Shown here piece by piece: positions 27,565 to 38,191 of a stretch of 64,000 nt of DNA. Each line of letters opens with the position of its first letter. Within the stretch, counting starts at the first letter, position 1. The position numbers and the translations under genes are program-made. Source of the DNA: Strix aluco (lineage: Eukaryota; Chordata; Aves; Strigiformes; Strigidae); NCBI RefSeq assembly GCF_031877795.1, contig NC_133934.1:106890610-106954609 (forward strand). The letters are read 5' to 3'. Below the pieces are notes generated by a model that was given only the letters and a program-made list of their open reading frames with translations, did not search any database and was not told the origin of the DNA.

Positions 27565-29784
27565 TCAAGGGTCTCTCTCCTTTTTCACTTTAACGTCCCC
27601 AGCTAAAATGGTCGCGATCTCGCCCTGCATAAACGCCCAAGGCACATTGGAACCGACTAGGGGGCATTTCTCTCCACTGGGGCAGTAGACTTCTCCAGTC
27701 GCCCCTTGGGCCTTGATGCTCTCTCTGGAACAAGGGAAGCAGAACTTGTGGCTGGGCACAGAGGGGCACTGAACAAAGTGGGTGTCCTCCAAGCGTTCGT
27801 GGCAAATGGTGCAGCACAGGGGCCCGCTGTTGGCCATGGGGGAGTCCGGAATGTTTTGGGGGTGCACTTGGTCCATGGCGGGGTGGGCGCTGGGGGGAGG
27901 AGGGGCCACTTGCAGGTTCATGTCCCCGTTGCGGGAGGCCAGGCGGCGCTGGCCCGGCACCGAGGCCGGCGACACGGGGCTGCTGCTGTTCCTGCGGGTG
28001 GACGTGGTGGAGTGCACCGAGCTGCCGTCCTTGGGCGAGTGGGCATTGCCCAGCGTGTCGGCCACCGACATGAGCGCGGCCATGGGGGACTGTCCGTTCT
28101 GGGGGGCGGACTCGGGCGGCGTGGTCCGGTTGGAGTGAGGCCCGAGGGGCGGCGGCGGCGGCGGCGGGGGGCCCCCGCCGTGCACCGCCCCGAAGCCCCC
28201 GGCCGACATGGTGAGTTTGAGCGCTTCGCTCTGGCTGGCCATCCACTGCTGCCGCTGCTGCTCGTCGCTGAGCTTCAGAGCCCCCTCGGCCGAGTCCGAG
28301 GGCTCGGGAGAGGCTTTCCTCTTGCGCATCGCCCCGCCGCCGCCGCCGCCGCCGCCGCCGGGTCCCCTAGAGGCGGCGGCCGTGCCCTGCGCCCCGCCGG
28401 CCCCGGCCCCCGGCCGCGGGAGACTCACCAGCGCCGTGGGCAGCATGGGGCAGCTGGCGTCCAGGTAGGGCTGCGGCAGCATGTCGGCGCCCACCAGCTC
28501 CTTGAAGAAGCGCACGGACTCGGGCAGCAGGTCCCCCAGGAGCCGCCAGTCGCCGGAGCCGTGCTTCTTCTCGTACTCCAGGTACTTGAAGCCCGAGGAG
28601 AGGCCGCGGCCGAAGTCCTTCATGCAGTCCTGGTACATCTGCTTGGCCACGCCGGAGGCGCTGGAGAAGACGGTGCCGGAGCCGCTGGGGTACTCGATGA
28701 AGAGTTTCAGCTCATAGTCCATGCCCGGCTTGGAGACGGCGTCGAAGGCGAAAACACGGCCCAGCAGGGCATGGTCCTTCTTGAAGCGCACCTCGTAGGG
28801 GGTGCAGCCGGCCAGGGTGAGCAGCGTGTCCCGCACGATCTTGGGCTTGCTGGCCCACTCCTCGGCCCGGTTCCGCAAGCTCTCGCTGAGCTCGGCCAGC
28901 GCCTCCGCGTTGCGCTGCTTCTCCTTCAGCTCCCGCTCTTGGTCGCTGCTGGACACCGAGCCCGGCCGCTTGCCGCAGGCCTCGGAGGATGAGCCGCCGC
29001 CTCCCCCGGCGCCGCCGCCGCAGGTGCCCCCTTGGGAGGAGGCGGAGGGCGCCGGGGGGCCGCCGCCGCCGCGGCCGCTCAGGCCCCCGTGCGGCGGGGG
29101 CAGCGCCACGCCGGAGGCGGCGGGTCCGTTGAGCAAGGTCTGCGGCAGCAGGTTGGGGGGCACGTTCATCTGGGCGCCGGCGGCCCCCGGGGGCAGGCCG
29201 GACACCAGCCCCCCGTGCGCTCCGCGGCGGGAGGAGGAAGAGGAGGAGGAGGAGTTGGGGCTCTGCCGGTTCAGCTCCGGCGGCCCGTCCTCAGGCGGCT
29301 TGGGGAAGCCGTTGGGCCCCCCCAGCCCGTTGGGCAGGCGGGCGCCGTGGCTGCTGCCCAGGCTGCCCGGCGGCGGCGGGTACTCGAAGCGGCTGCGCTG
29401 CTCCGCCGCGGCGGCGCTGAGCCCGTAGCGGTCCAGGCTGGACTGGGTCAGCCCCGCCGAGGCTGCCTTGGAGGAGGCGTCCACATGGTTGAGCTGCTGC
29501 TGGGCCGCCGCCGCCGCCGCCGCTTCCTTGGCGGAGAGCGGCACTGCCTTGACGCCGACCGGCGGCGGGGGGCCCGGGGAGCGGCCGTCCTGGAAGCAGC
29601 CGTGCGCCCGCTTCAGCTGCCGGGCCGTCTCGATCACGAACTCGATGCGGTCGGCGCCCTCGTAGTTGACGCAGCCCCGGCAGACGGGCTCCGTGAAGTC
29701 CCAGATCATGGCCCAGGGCATGCGGGGCAGGTCGCACAGGTAGCATGACTGTCTCCGGGACGACGACACCTGCGCGGCGGACAT
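27565..29784 (-). CDS. IRF2BPL: Interferon regulatory factor 2 binding protein-like (single-exon, complete)
   Basis: The frame encodes 739 residues without introns. The N-terminal IRF2BP zinc finger has Cys14, Cys17, Cys35 and Cys38 around the [10 protein letters not shown] segment. Ala/Gln tracts follow (Ala 88-94, Gln 95-97), then a Pro/Gly/Ser-rich linker with polySer near 176-184. A well-conserved central block begins at DQEREL (Asp281) and runs to about 455. A basic RKRK motif (487-490) is a likely nuclear localisation signal. The C-terminal C3HC4 RING uses Cys658, Cys661, Cys673, His679, Cys682, Cys685, Cys701 and Cys707, and the protein ends in KKERDP. The start is secure: an in-frame stop lies 17 codons upstream (29836-29838), with no ATG between, and -3 is A. 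Known for the family: a nuclear transcriptional regulator with a RING reported to act as a ubiquitin ligase, linked to Wnt/beta-catenin control, hypothalamic control of puberty (EAP1) and a human neurodevelopmental disorder. It is shorter than the roughly 796-residue human protein mainly because the polyGln and polyAla tracts are short. The RING separates it from non-RING genes, and the tail distinguishes it from IRF2BP1/2. Confidence 0.98.
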   Translation of the reverse strand: MSAAQVSSSRRQSCYLCDLPRMPWAMIWDFTEPVCRGCVNYEGADRIEFVIETARQLKRAHGCFQDGRSPGPPPPVGVKAVPLSAKEAAAAAAAQQQLNHVDASSKAASAGLTQSSLDRYGLSAAAAEQRSRFEYPPPPGSLGSSHGARLPNGLGGPNGFPKPPEDGPPELNRQSPNSSSSSSSSRRGAHGGLVSGLPPGAAGAQMNVPPNLLPQTLLNGPAASGVALPPPHGGLSGRGGGGPPAPSASSQGGTCGGGAGGGGGSSSEACGKRPGSVSSSDQERELKEKQRNAEALAELSESLRNRAEEWASKPKIVRDTLLTLAGCTPYEVRFKKDHALLGRVFAFDAVSKPGMDYELKLFIEYPSGSGTVFSSASGVAKQMYQDCMKDFGRGLSSGFKYLEYEKKHGSGDWRLLGDLLPESVRFFKELVGADMLPQPYLDASCPMLPTALVSLPRPGAGAGGAQGTAAASRGPGGGGGGGGGAMRKRKASPEPSDSAEGALKLSDEQQRQQWMASQSEALKLTMSAGGFGAVHGGGPPPPPPPPLGPHSNRTTPPESAPQNGQSPMAALMSVADTLGNAHSPKDGSSVHSTTSTRRNSSSPVSPASVPGQRRLASRNGDMNLQVAPPPPSAHPAMDQVHPQNIPDSPMANSGPLCCTICHERLEDTHFVQCPSVPSHKFCFPCSRESIKAQGATGEVYCPSGEKCPLVGSNVPWAFMQGEIATILAGDVKVKKERDP

Positions 29785-30790
29785 GGTGCTGCTGGCCGGG
29801 GAGCTACTGCCGCTGCCGCCGGGGTAGGGGCTGGCTCAGTCTTCCCCCCCGGGCTGCAGGGGGGGGTGGCTCTCCGTACCTGATCCCGTTGCCCCTTGCA
29901 GCCGGAGAGAGCTCCTGCTGCCGGAGAGGGCTTCTTCTACCCGGTCCTGCCGCTGCTGCCCCGCGGGGGTGGGGACCGCTGCTCCTGCTCCTCCGGGGGG
30001 CTGGGCGGGGGTCGCCTTCTAGCCGCTTCTGTTTCCCTGCGCTCTGTAGCTCTCCGCTGCTGCTGCTCCTCCTCCGGGAGGAGGCGGAGGTGCACGGAGG
30101 AAGATGGGGGGGTCACCTTCCACCCGCCGCGGCTGCCTCGCGAGCTCGCACTTCGGGACGTGCCGATCCACCGCCGCGAGCGGAAGACGGGCACCCGCGC
30201 GGAGCTGTCCGGTCCCGGCCGCGCCGGCGGCGGCGCCTTCCCCGAGCGCCGGCGGAGCGGTAGCGGCCCGGGGCCAGCGGCGGCAGCAGCGTGGCGAGCG
30301 GCGCCGCCTGCTCCTCACTCACATCCTCACCGCTGCTCGCAGTCCGAGCGCGGGGTGCTGCGCGCCGCCGCCTGTGCCCGCGCGTCCCCTCCGCCGCGCC
30401 GCGCTCCCCCCGCGCCGTGCCGCGCCGCCCCTCCCTCCCCTTCCCTCCCCTTCCCTCCTCCGCGCCGCGCTCCCGGCTCGGCTGCGTCCGGGCGGGGTCC
30501 CGCGTCACCGCCGAGCGCCCGCCCCCCCGCTCCGTTCCGCTCCCCTCCCCCTCGCCCGGCGGCGCCGAGCCCACTTGTTGCGCGGGGCGCGCATGCCCGG
30601 CGCCCTGCCCGCACCCCCCCACCCCCCCAGCGCGGCCGGCAGCTGGAGCGCGGCGGGGAGCGCGGGCAGCGCGCGCTGCCGGCTATGTTTGGAAACTCGA
30701 ACGCCAGATCGCGCCCTCGCCCTCCGCCCCAGCCCGCGCCGCGGGTCCTCCGCCGCCACAGCCGGCCAGCAAGCGCATGCACGGGGGGGT
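29785..30790 (-). promoter_or_regulatory. IRF2BPL: IRF2BPL 5' UTR and CpG-island promoter
   Basis: This block upstream of the start codon is extremely rich in G, C and CpG and continues the CpG island that covers the coding region from about 27.86 kb. It contains GC-box-like GGGCGG sequence near 30487 and NRF1-like GCGCATGC cores near 30587 and 30773. I see no TATA box, which suits a broad CpG-island promoter. The transcription start site cannot be placed from sequence; by analogy with the human gene a 5' UTR of several hundred bases would put it near 30.4-30.6 kb. Long open frames on both strands here come from high GC content and are not taken as genes. Confidence 0.75.
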
Positions 30791-30800
30791 TGGGGGGGGG

Positions 30801-30837
30801 TTTTCTTTTTCTTTTCTTTTTTTTTTTTTTTTTTTTT
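30801..30837. repeat. T-rich tract ending in T21 at the CpG island edge
   Basis: Short T runs broken by single C residues lead into 21 uninterrupted T (30817-30837), directly after two G runs (30783-30800). On the IRF2BPL strand this is a long poly(A) tract just upstream of the presumed promoter. Poly(dA:dT) tracts are known to disfavour nucleosomes, so a role in keeping the promoter open is possible but not shown. Confidence 0.85.
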
Positions 30838-31123
30838 CCCTGGCCGGGCTTTCTAAGTTCAAACGTCTCCTTTTCAGGATTTTGTAAACCCGCGGGTCGC
30901 CCCGTTTTGCCTCCGTGACGACTGCGCGGCGTCCTGCCACCGAGGCTGTCGGTGGGATTCCCGTGCGCTCCGGCTGCTGAGGCAAATGGGGGGGATCCCG
31001 CCTTAATATCCGATTTCGTGTTTCTCTTTCAGTGATCCCGGTGACAGAATGACACAGTTTCTGTAAGCCCGTCACTGCATCAGAAGCTCTTCCACTTTTG
31101 ATTTGTTTAAATCAGCCATGTTT

Positions 31124-31138
31124 GCCGAGTGGTTAAGG
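31124..31138 (+). other. tRNA A-box-like sequence (isolated)
   Basis: Fifteen bases, GCCGAGTGGTTAAGG, match the D-arm/A-box region of class II tRNAs such as tRNA-Ser. The expected anticodon arm and the B box (GGTTCGAATCC-like) are not found in the next 70 bases, so this is not a tRNA gene. It could be a tRNA or SINE relic, or chance. Confidence 0.3.
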
Positions 31139-31359
31139 TTGGGCTGGGAAAGATAGTGCTGTGCGTTGCTCAAGGGTGTAGGAGAGGCCAGGCAGGTGAG
31201 TAATCGCTGTGATCTCATCTCGCTAATGCAAAGGGACATAGGATTTCCCCGGCGCTGTGAGAACACACAGCTTTTTTTTTTTTTCTTCATTTCCCCCTTT
31301 AAATAGCTTGCTAACATTTGCATAACACTGCTAACAGGCAAATTACTCAAAACAACTTG

Positions 31360-31377
31360 GGCTTATGCAAATAAGCC
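31360..31377. promoter_or_regulatory. Short hairpin containing an octamer motif
   Basis: GGCTTAT (31360-31366) and ATAAGCC (31371-31377) form a perfect 7-base stem around GCAA. The octamer ATGCAAAT spans the loop at 31365-31372, and another octamer on the minus strand lies 49 bases upstream at 31316-31323. POU-family factors bind this motif; the site is about 0.6 kb beyond the CpG-island edge of IRF2BPL, so a regulatory role is possible but only inferred. Confidence 0.4.
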
Positions 31378-31429
31378 GAGAATTCATTTCACTGGGAGGA
31401 AAACAAAACAAGAAAACCCCGGAGCCTGC

Positions 31430-31720
31430 CTTCTCCCGCCCGCCATGCCCGAAGTGGCCCGCGGCCACGCCGGTGCCCGCGCTCGCCAGGAGGGGCTCTG
31501 CACCGCCCGCTTTTACTCTCGCTGCGCTCGGGGGCTGGTTTTGCGAACACCGACACCGCTGTCTCCGTCCAAAGAGAAACGAGCTAGCCCTGCGGGGACG
31601 CGGCTCGGCAGGGCCCCGGCGGGCTGCGCGGCGGGCGGCGACCGGCGTCGTGCCACTGGCGCCCACCCGGGGTCCCGGGTGTCCCCGCTCGCACGCTCGG
31701 TGGATGCGGAGCCTTTCCTG
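31430..31720. promoter_or_regulatory. Second, smaller CpG-rich patch upstream of IRF2BPL
   Basis: After about 650 bases of ordinary composition, GC content and CpG density rise again here. The open frames that cross it on both strands have no recognisable protein features. It may be an upstream promoter, an enhancer or the start of a divergent non-coding transcript; sequence alone does not say. Confidence 0.5.
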
Positions 31721-34700
31721 GCTGGGCAGCGCTGTGCTGGATGGAGTTCGTTCGTTCTTTCTTTCAGTGCCTCTTCCTGGTTCCCTTGTTGCTAGAAACG
31801 CCGAAACCCCCGTCCATTGCAGGTTTCCCTCTGCGCTTGAAAGGGACGTGGGGTTTCTGTGGCGTGGTGCCACGGCAGCTTTCCACACACCCGCCCGCCC
31901 AGCAGCGATGCAGCACCGAGCGGGGAAGATACCTTGTATTCGGTTAATAACGTTTCAAAACTCACACGACAAAAAGTTGTTGCTTTAAATAATTCGTTTC
32001 ATATCGCCAGTGCGCTTCATTTCCATTTTTAGTTGTCTAAAACATTTTACATGTGTCTGGTTATAATCTATAAAGCTGGCAAACGAATTTGATGCGTATG
32101 TGAGCGGAATTATTTTACAGGGAAGGCTTAATGAAATGCATACGCTGAAATTACAGAAATGGTAGGACTGGATAAAATACAGTAAGAAAATCAATTCTGA
32201 CAAAGTGACTTTTTTTCAGGGGGAGCTTACAGAAGCAGCCAGTGGAGATAGAAAAGTCTTTGAATTATGTGAGTCTCCTATATGCAAATTGGCTGAAGAA
32301 AATGCGCTAAAGGAGAGTGGATTTCACACTTCGAAATTTCACACCTAAACTGTGGACATTATAGAGGCTTCACAGAAGCAGGCTTCTAGTAAGGCAGATG
32401 AAAGCTGGTCAAAGTAAAAGTCTTTGCTTCCAGCCACAGTGATTTAGTGATGGCTGCAGGATTTCTACATTAATATGACTTTACTTGACTAAACAAGCAT
32501 GTGTTCGCTCTGATTCGTACTGGAAGGTCAACTCCTCTCCTATCCTTTTACTGCCCCGTGTTGATCTTCATATGAGAAGCAGAACTGAGCTGTGGGAAAA
32601 GGTCAGCCCCCGCTTAAAAAACTCAGGTTGAGAGAGCTGAGGCTTTCCCCTTCATCCCGAATGTCTGGGAATGCAGAATGGCAGCATATCCCAACTGTAT
32701 TTCAGTCTCCGGGTTATACAAACCCAACACATGACAAGGCACTCTGTGCTTGAACCGCCCCTCACTCTGGCTCCTTGCTCCACTGAATCCTCCTGCAAGA
32801 AAGCCCTTTTTTGGTAACACTCACCTCACAGGAACAGACTTCTTGGCTCACAAGAGCAGTCTTTATAGTGGGTGTAAATAATAATCACCTTAGATATAAT
32901 CTATCCTCAGAAAACCATTCACAGGTGCTGTCAACTCCCTTTATAGTTTGTGAATAGAAAAAGAGAAGAGATTAGCATCTGTGACCCAACCAAACTGCCT
33001 TTACTTTTACTTGCAGGATACACAGTCGCAGAAATATGTTTGTTTTTCCGTAATGATTAAACTTTGATTTAAACTTTGGTCATGGGCATGTACTGTACCC
33101 TTACGCAAGCAGCACTGAAGGATGAAGTGTCAGCATAGCAACAATATGGTCAGCAGCAGTGGTGATCTCTGCAAAGCTGACTGATGAAGAGAACTGCAAT
33201 GGAAATGCAAATAAATGCCATGCCGTGGCACCTTCACAGGGAACGAGTTGTCGGTATCAATCTAATCTGGTAAGGGAAAATAGATTGAACGGTAGCAATG
33301 TAACAAAGCTCCAAGCTATGGCAGCGCTGTCCCTGCGAGGGTAGCAGCGTGCTGCCCTGCTCACCTTCCGCCTTCCCTCTCCTTTGCCATGCGAATGGTG
33401 GGGCAGGAGCCATCCAGATCGGCCTTGCTGGATTTGCACTAAACACGTCTGGTGTTTATTTAGCTCTGAAATAATCCAGGAATTAAAATTACGTTTGGAG
33501 GAGGAAAAGACGCCCAAACAATGAAGCCATTCAGGTGCCTGATCTGGCTAAGTGAATGAAAGAAGGGAGCAAACAAAAAATAGCCTAAGAACCCCCTGAC
33601 AGGAGCTTGTTTAATAAGATGGAGGGGAGCGCAAAGAGGGATGGAGCCATGGCTGCGAACAATTGCTACCCAGCTACTGCTTTTTGCGCAGGAACACGAG
33701 TCAGCACTTTGGCTGCAGCATTAGGGATTCAGCGGAGATTGCCCGAAGTTTACGACCTGCCAGTAGTCCCAAGGGACAAAGAATGTCATTTTCACTATCA
33801 GAAGTGAAATCTACTAACTCCTTCCTTTCGGTGCTAGGATAAATACTGCCATCTGATAATCCCTTTCCCTTTACTCCTATTACCCTCTGTATTTGGAAGT
33901 ACACAGGGATGTACAAGCTCACACACATCTGTGCACCATTAAAACAGCAGGTGAAGCTTTGATTTAAACGAAGGAATCCAAAGGACCGTGCAGGAGCCAG
34001 CCAGCACCTTCCTTAGTGCCACTGGCAGGTATGGGGCACGGAGGGTGCAACGCCCCGTGAAGAAAGAAGCGACAGAGCCCAGGTCTGCCTGGCTCTGCTC
34101 CGCACCGGTGCCCCTGTGTGAGCTCCCAGCGCCCAGGCCTGTTCTTGGTCTGGATGCGAGGGGAGTACTGTTGATTAGCGATCAGCAGTCCAGTGTTAAT
34201 TATGCAGAATATAGGACAGCTCCAAAGTTTGCAAGCAGTAATAATTAGAGCCCATGATCTCGGTGGTTTGGGAATGAACGGGTCTGGTCTGGCTCTAAAT
34301 GCCCACAGCCTGGGAATACATTTAACTCTTTCCTGCTTGCTTTATGAAGTTTTGGCACTGATTGGGGCAGCAGTCACAGCAGCTGGTTCTTCTGCAGGCG
34401 CTTACCTACAGAAATGGCTCTTTCCTCAGTGGTCAAAAGAGCAGCTACAGCTGGAAAAAAAATACAAGAACCAGAAGGGAAGCACATTCCCAAGAGTGTG
34501 ATTTACATGGATTTACCTCAGTATAGCAAATAAAATCCGTTACAATCAAATTCCTGGGTTCAAAACAATGCAGAGATTAGCAGTGAACAGAGGCACTCGG
34601 TGGTAAAGGGAGTGTGTTCAGGAAATCAAAACACAAACACTTCAGGAAGAAGTTGCATAATTTTGTCAAATTAAACAACATTGTCTTCTACTAGGAGCTG

Positions 34701-34860
34701 CCAGAAAGTGTCAAAACACCTCGTTACAAAGAATAGGAGTGTAATTACGTGTTTCTGTTTATCGTTTCAGTTCTCATCTCATTATAATTCTGCTTTTTCC
34801 TACCATTCTTCAGGTAGTGAGCCTTACATACAAAGCCTACCACTTTCCCACCCAGGAACT
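31721..34860. other. Non-coding, upstream of IRF2BPL
   Basis: No exon is recognisable. Octamer sites are present at 32282-32289 and 33205-33212. The region could hold distal regulatory elements of IRF2BPL, the only gene nearby in this window. Confidence 0.55.
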
Positions 34861-35020
34861 CCCTTCCTTCCTTCCTTCCTTCCTTCCTTCCTTCCTTCCT
34901 TCCTTCCTTCCTTCCTTCCTTCCTTCCTTCCTTCCTTCCTTCCTTCCTTCCTTCCTTCCTCCCTTCCTCCCTTCCTCCCTTCCTCCCTTCCTTCCTTCCT
35001 TCCTTCCTTCCTTCCTTCCT
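34861..35020 (+). repeat. Pyrimidine microsatellite (CTTC)n with CTCC interruptions
   Basis: About 100 bases of near-perfect CTTC repeats are followed by alternating CCCTTCCT units and a further run of about eight CTTC units. The plus strand is pure pyrimidine throughout. Open frames across it on either strand are repeat artefacts. Confidence 0.98.
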
Positions 35021-35690
35021 GACAGGGGGCAGCCCTGCCGATCCCTGCCCCCTGCCCCCCGTGTCCCACCGAGGCATCTCTGCAGCCCCCGACCCCACTA
35101 CCCTCTCGCTTCTGCCCCGGGAAGCAGTTAGGTCTCCTCTTTGAGACCCACCCCAAATCGATTTTCCTACAGCTGTCTTTATGGTTTTGAAACCCGCCTG
35201 CGAGCCCAGATTTTCGCACGTTAACTTTTGCCAAATCTTACAGTGCAAAATAAGATACCTACAATTAATTCTGTTCGCTCCGCAAGGGACTAGCGACTGG
35301 GTAGTGTGTTTTAGGCTGGGATATGCAGAGGCTGGGTTCTCCGCTGTTGTTATTTTCACTTTATCCCTGGACTGTTTTCATCTTACATCCTGTGGACGTA
35401 GTAAACAATCAACAGTAATGAATCAACTGAATCGGTACATTTTTTTAAGGCTATTCCCACTGAGAGCCACTTGCACTTTCGTGACAGTTAAGAATCTGCC
35501 AAACATTAGCTTAGTTACCAGCAAGACAGGCTCCCCCCCCCTCTTCACCCCATACACAGATTGTTTATCAAAAAGTGCTGCCAAGAAAAATATCCCTGCT
35601 TTTGGCCTCCACCAGTGATTAATAACACTTGAGAACTGAACAAAACTTTACTGTGTTTTCAAAAAAATGGGGGAGGTGTGGGGGGGGATT

Positions 35691-36068
<378 letters not shown>

Positions 36069-37026
36069 CCGCACTAGCTGAAGTTATTTCACACGGCATA
36101 ACCTCCTTTTCCTCTGTAACTAGGCCATCTGAAAAGACCTAAACCCCTTTTTCTCCCAGACCATGTTATAAATGCTGATTAACATTGTTATTGAAAGAGG
36201 GATGATATGGGTGCAGGATAAGGGTGAGAATAGAAGGGGGGGAGGCAGTTTCTTTTATTAGCACATATCAAGATGAGCTATGGGGGGAAACTGAGAGGGA
36301 AAAAAAGATCATTTACTTTCTTTTCAAAGACTGTGGGTAAAATTCCTAAGGGAGACTAAGTGCCAGAATTAACTGTCTTGGTGTATTACTTTTAGACACT
36401 ACTGCCTGGGTGAATTAAGTCAAGTCTTCAAGCAGCAGCCAAAGATAGCTGCAAGCTGAAAAAGAGGCACTACATTTCCTTGTTTTGTGGTGAAACTCAC
36501 AAATTTGTGGAGATTGTCTTTGCTCCAGGGTTTTTTTCATCTCTTTCCCTTTCTCTCTTTCACCTTCTGGGCTATTTTTACTATTTTATATTTGGCATTA
36601 TAAATGTGTTTTGTAATGGGAAGGCAAGGTAAGAAACAAGCAGTTGTTAAGAAAAACCAGAAAAGTAAAAAAATGTGAGGGCATTCATGTATACTGTATC
36701 TATTTGTATGTATAAATACATATGAGTATACATACATATGTAAGTCATATAAGGTATTTTTCATTACTCTGTACTCCAAAAGACATTATCTAGTAAAAGA
36801 TAATAAACAGCTCTTGAACAGTGGGGTATAGACTAGTGAAAACAGTTTACTGAAATTAATGATGCTGGATTGAACCAAACCTTCCCTTTGGAATTAGTGC
36901 CAGACATAGTTTTCCTGAACCCTGTCCAACTGCCTGAGCGACAGACAATTTTCATTCTATTTGTGCTAAAGGCTTATGACTAGTGCTGGAAAATGAAGCC
37001 CTTGCCCTTGATCTCAGTGCAGATTT

Positions 37027-37045
37027 AAAAAAAAAAAAAAAAAAA
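37027..37045 (+). repeat. A19 homopolymer
   Basis: Nineteen consecutive A residues. It could be the tail of an old retrotransposed sequence, but I recognise no element body in the bases before it and see no flanking duplication. Confidence 0.85.
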
Positions 37046-38139
37046 GCAGAACTGTGCCAATTTGTTTCCTCTGCCAATAGAAGCCCTTGTGCTTTGGGTA
37101 ATGCAAAACAATAAAAAGTTCACATGAAAACTCTCCATTGAAAGGAAACCCACCAAGAGCCATGTATCTCTGCTACATTCATCAGCCAGTTTCCGAGATT
37201 CTCACAATGTCAGCAAAATGCAGAGGGTAAGGGCAGAAAATATTTACCAGCCAGCAGTACTGTCTTCTTTCTCTATTCCATGTCTCACTGCTATGAATTT
37301 GATGATGATTGTTAAAAAATTCTCCACTGTAAATAACCACACTCTCCCTTCTGCTAACACTGATCTCCCCTCGCTCAGGTACTGCATGCAGATTTGGGGC
37401 TGTGCAGCCCCTGTTGTCGGAGCTGATTCTATTTCTGAGGGATGAAATACACATTTGACACACACCCCGCGTTATAAACAGTGGCTGTACTGTAGTGCTG
37501 TCAGCCAGCTAATCTCCGATTGCTTTTTCCTAGATTATTAATAAAATTAGAATCCCAAGCAGAAGGCGTTTGCTTTCATTGTACAGTCTGCACTTGTGAC
37601 ATGGTACATGTGGAAAATTTTGAGTGCACTGCAGTGAATGGTCTGGGGGTTAGTTTTTAGCTTCCGCTAAGTACCTGGCAGGCTGCCACGGCTGAAGGAT
37701 TCTGGGAACTGAAAGGCTCCCAAGTACAAACTGCCAGCATTAAGCAGTCCTGACAGCTCTGCTCCTTCCACACTTGGCAGCAGTTCAAAGTGCTCTTTCA
37801 TTTGAAAGGCTGGAAGGCTGCCATGTGCAATGCAGATTTGCTGTGCCTGCTCTCATAAGGAACTGATAAATGCCGTTGCTGTTGCCATGGGGACAGGAGG
37901 CTATCAGAATGGCCTTGTGATCTGCAGCCTCTCAGCTCTGCAGGGTTTTTTTTTTTCCCTGAGATGGTGAAATAAATGTTCTAGAGAAGGTTAACTCTTG
38001 AAGGACAGGAAGCGCTGCCTTGAAAGGACAGGGTGAGCCTCTGTTCGTGGCTCCTCCAAAGTGCTGGGAACAAGATTAACACATACCTGCCAACTGTCCC
38101 TATTTGGGAAGGACTGGCCCCAGGAATTTTTTTAAGGCC

Positions 38140-38191
38140 AGGAGGGAGGGAGAAAGGGAGGGAGGGAGGAAGAGAGGGAGGAGGAGGAAAG
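38140..38191 (+). repeat. Purine-rich (GGGA)n tract
   Basis: Degenerate GGGA/GGA repeats with a few AAG interruptions give about 50 purines in a row on the plus strand. Confidence 0.9.

Noticed and set aside
27590-28246. A 218-codon minus-strand frame inside IRF2BPL in another phase
   Set aside because: It is a shadow of the real coding frame; it lacks the zinc finger and RING residues and consists of Pro/Arg/His-rich sequence.
27706-28992. A 428-codon open frame on the plus strand, antisense to IRF2BPL
   Set aside because: It is the complement of a GC-rich, stop-poor coding sequence; the product is an Arg/Gly/Ala-rich composition artefact with no recognisable domain. IRF2BPL on the other strand is unmistakable.
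29745-30918. Long open frames (up to 340 codons) on both strands in the 5' flank
   Set aside because: Very high GC content removes stop codons. The products are Pro/Arg/Ala low complexity and overlap each other in several frames.
31124-31200. A tRNA gene
   Set aside because: Only the A-box-like part is present; no anticodon arm, T arm or B box can be folded downstream.
37027-37045. Tail of a processed pseudogene
   Set aside because: The sequence before the A19 run resembles no transcript I know, and no target-site duplication is visible.
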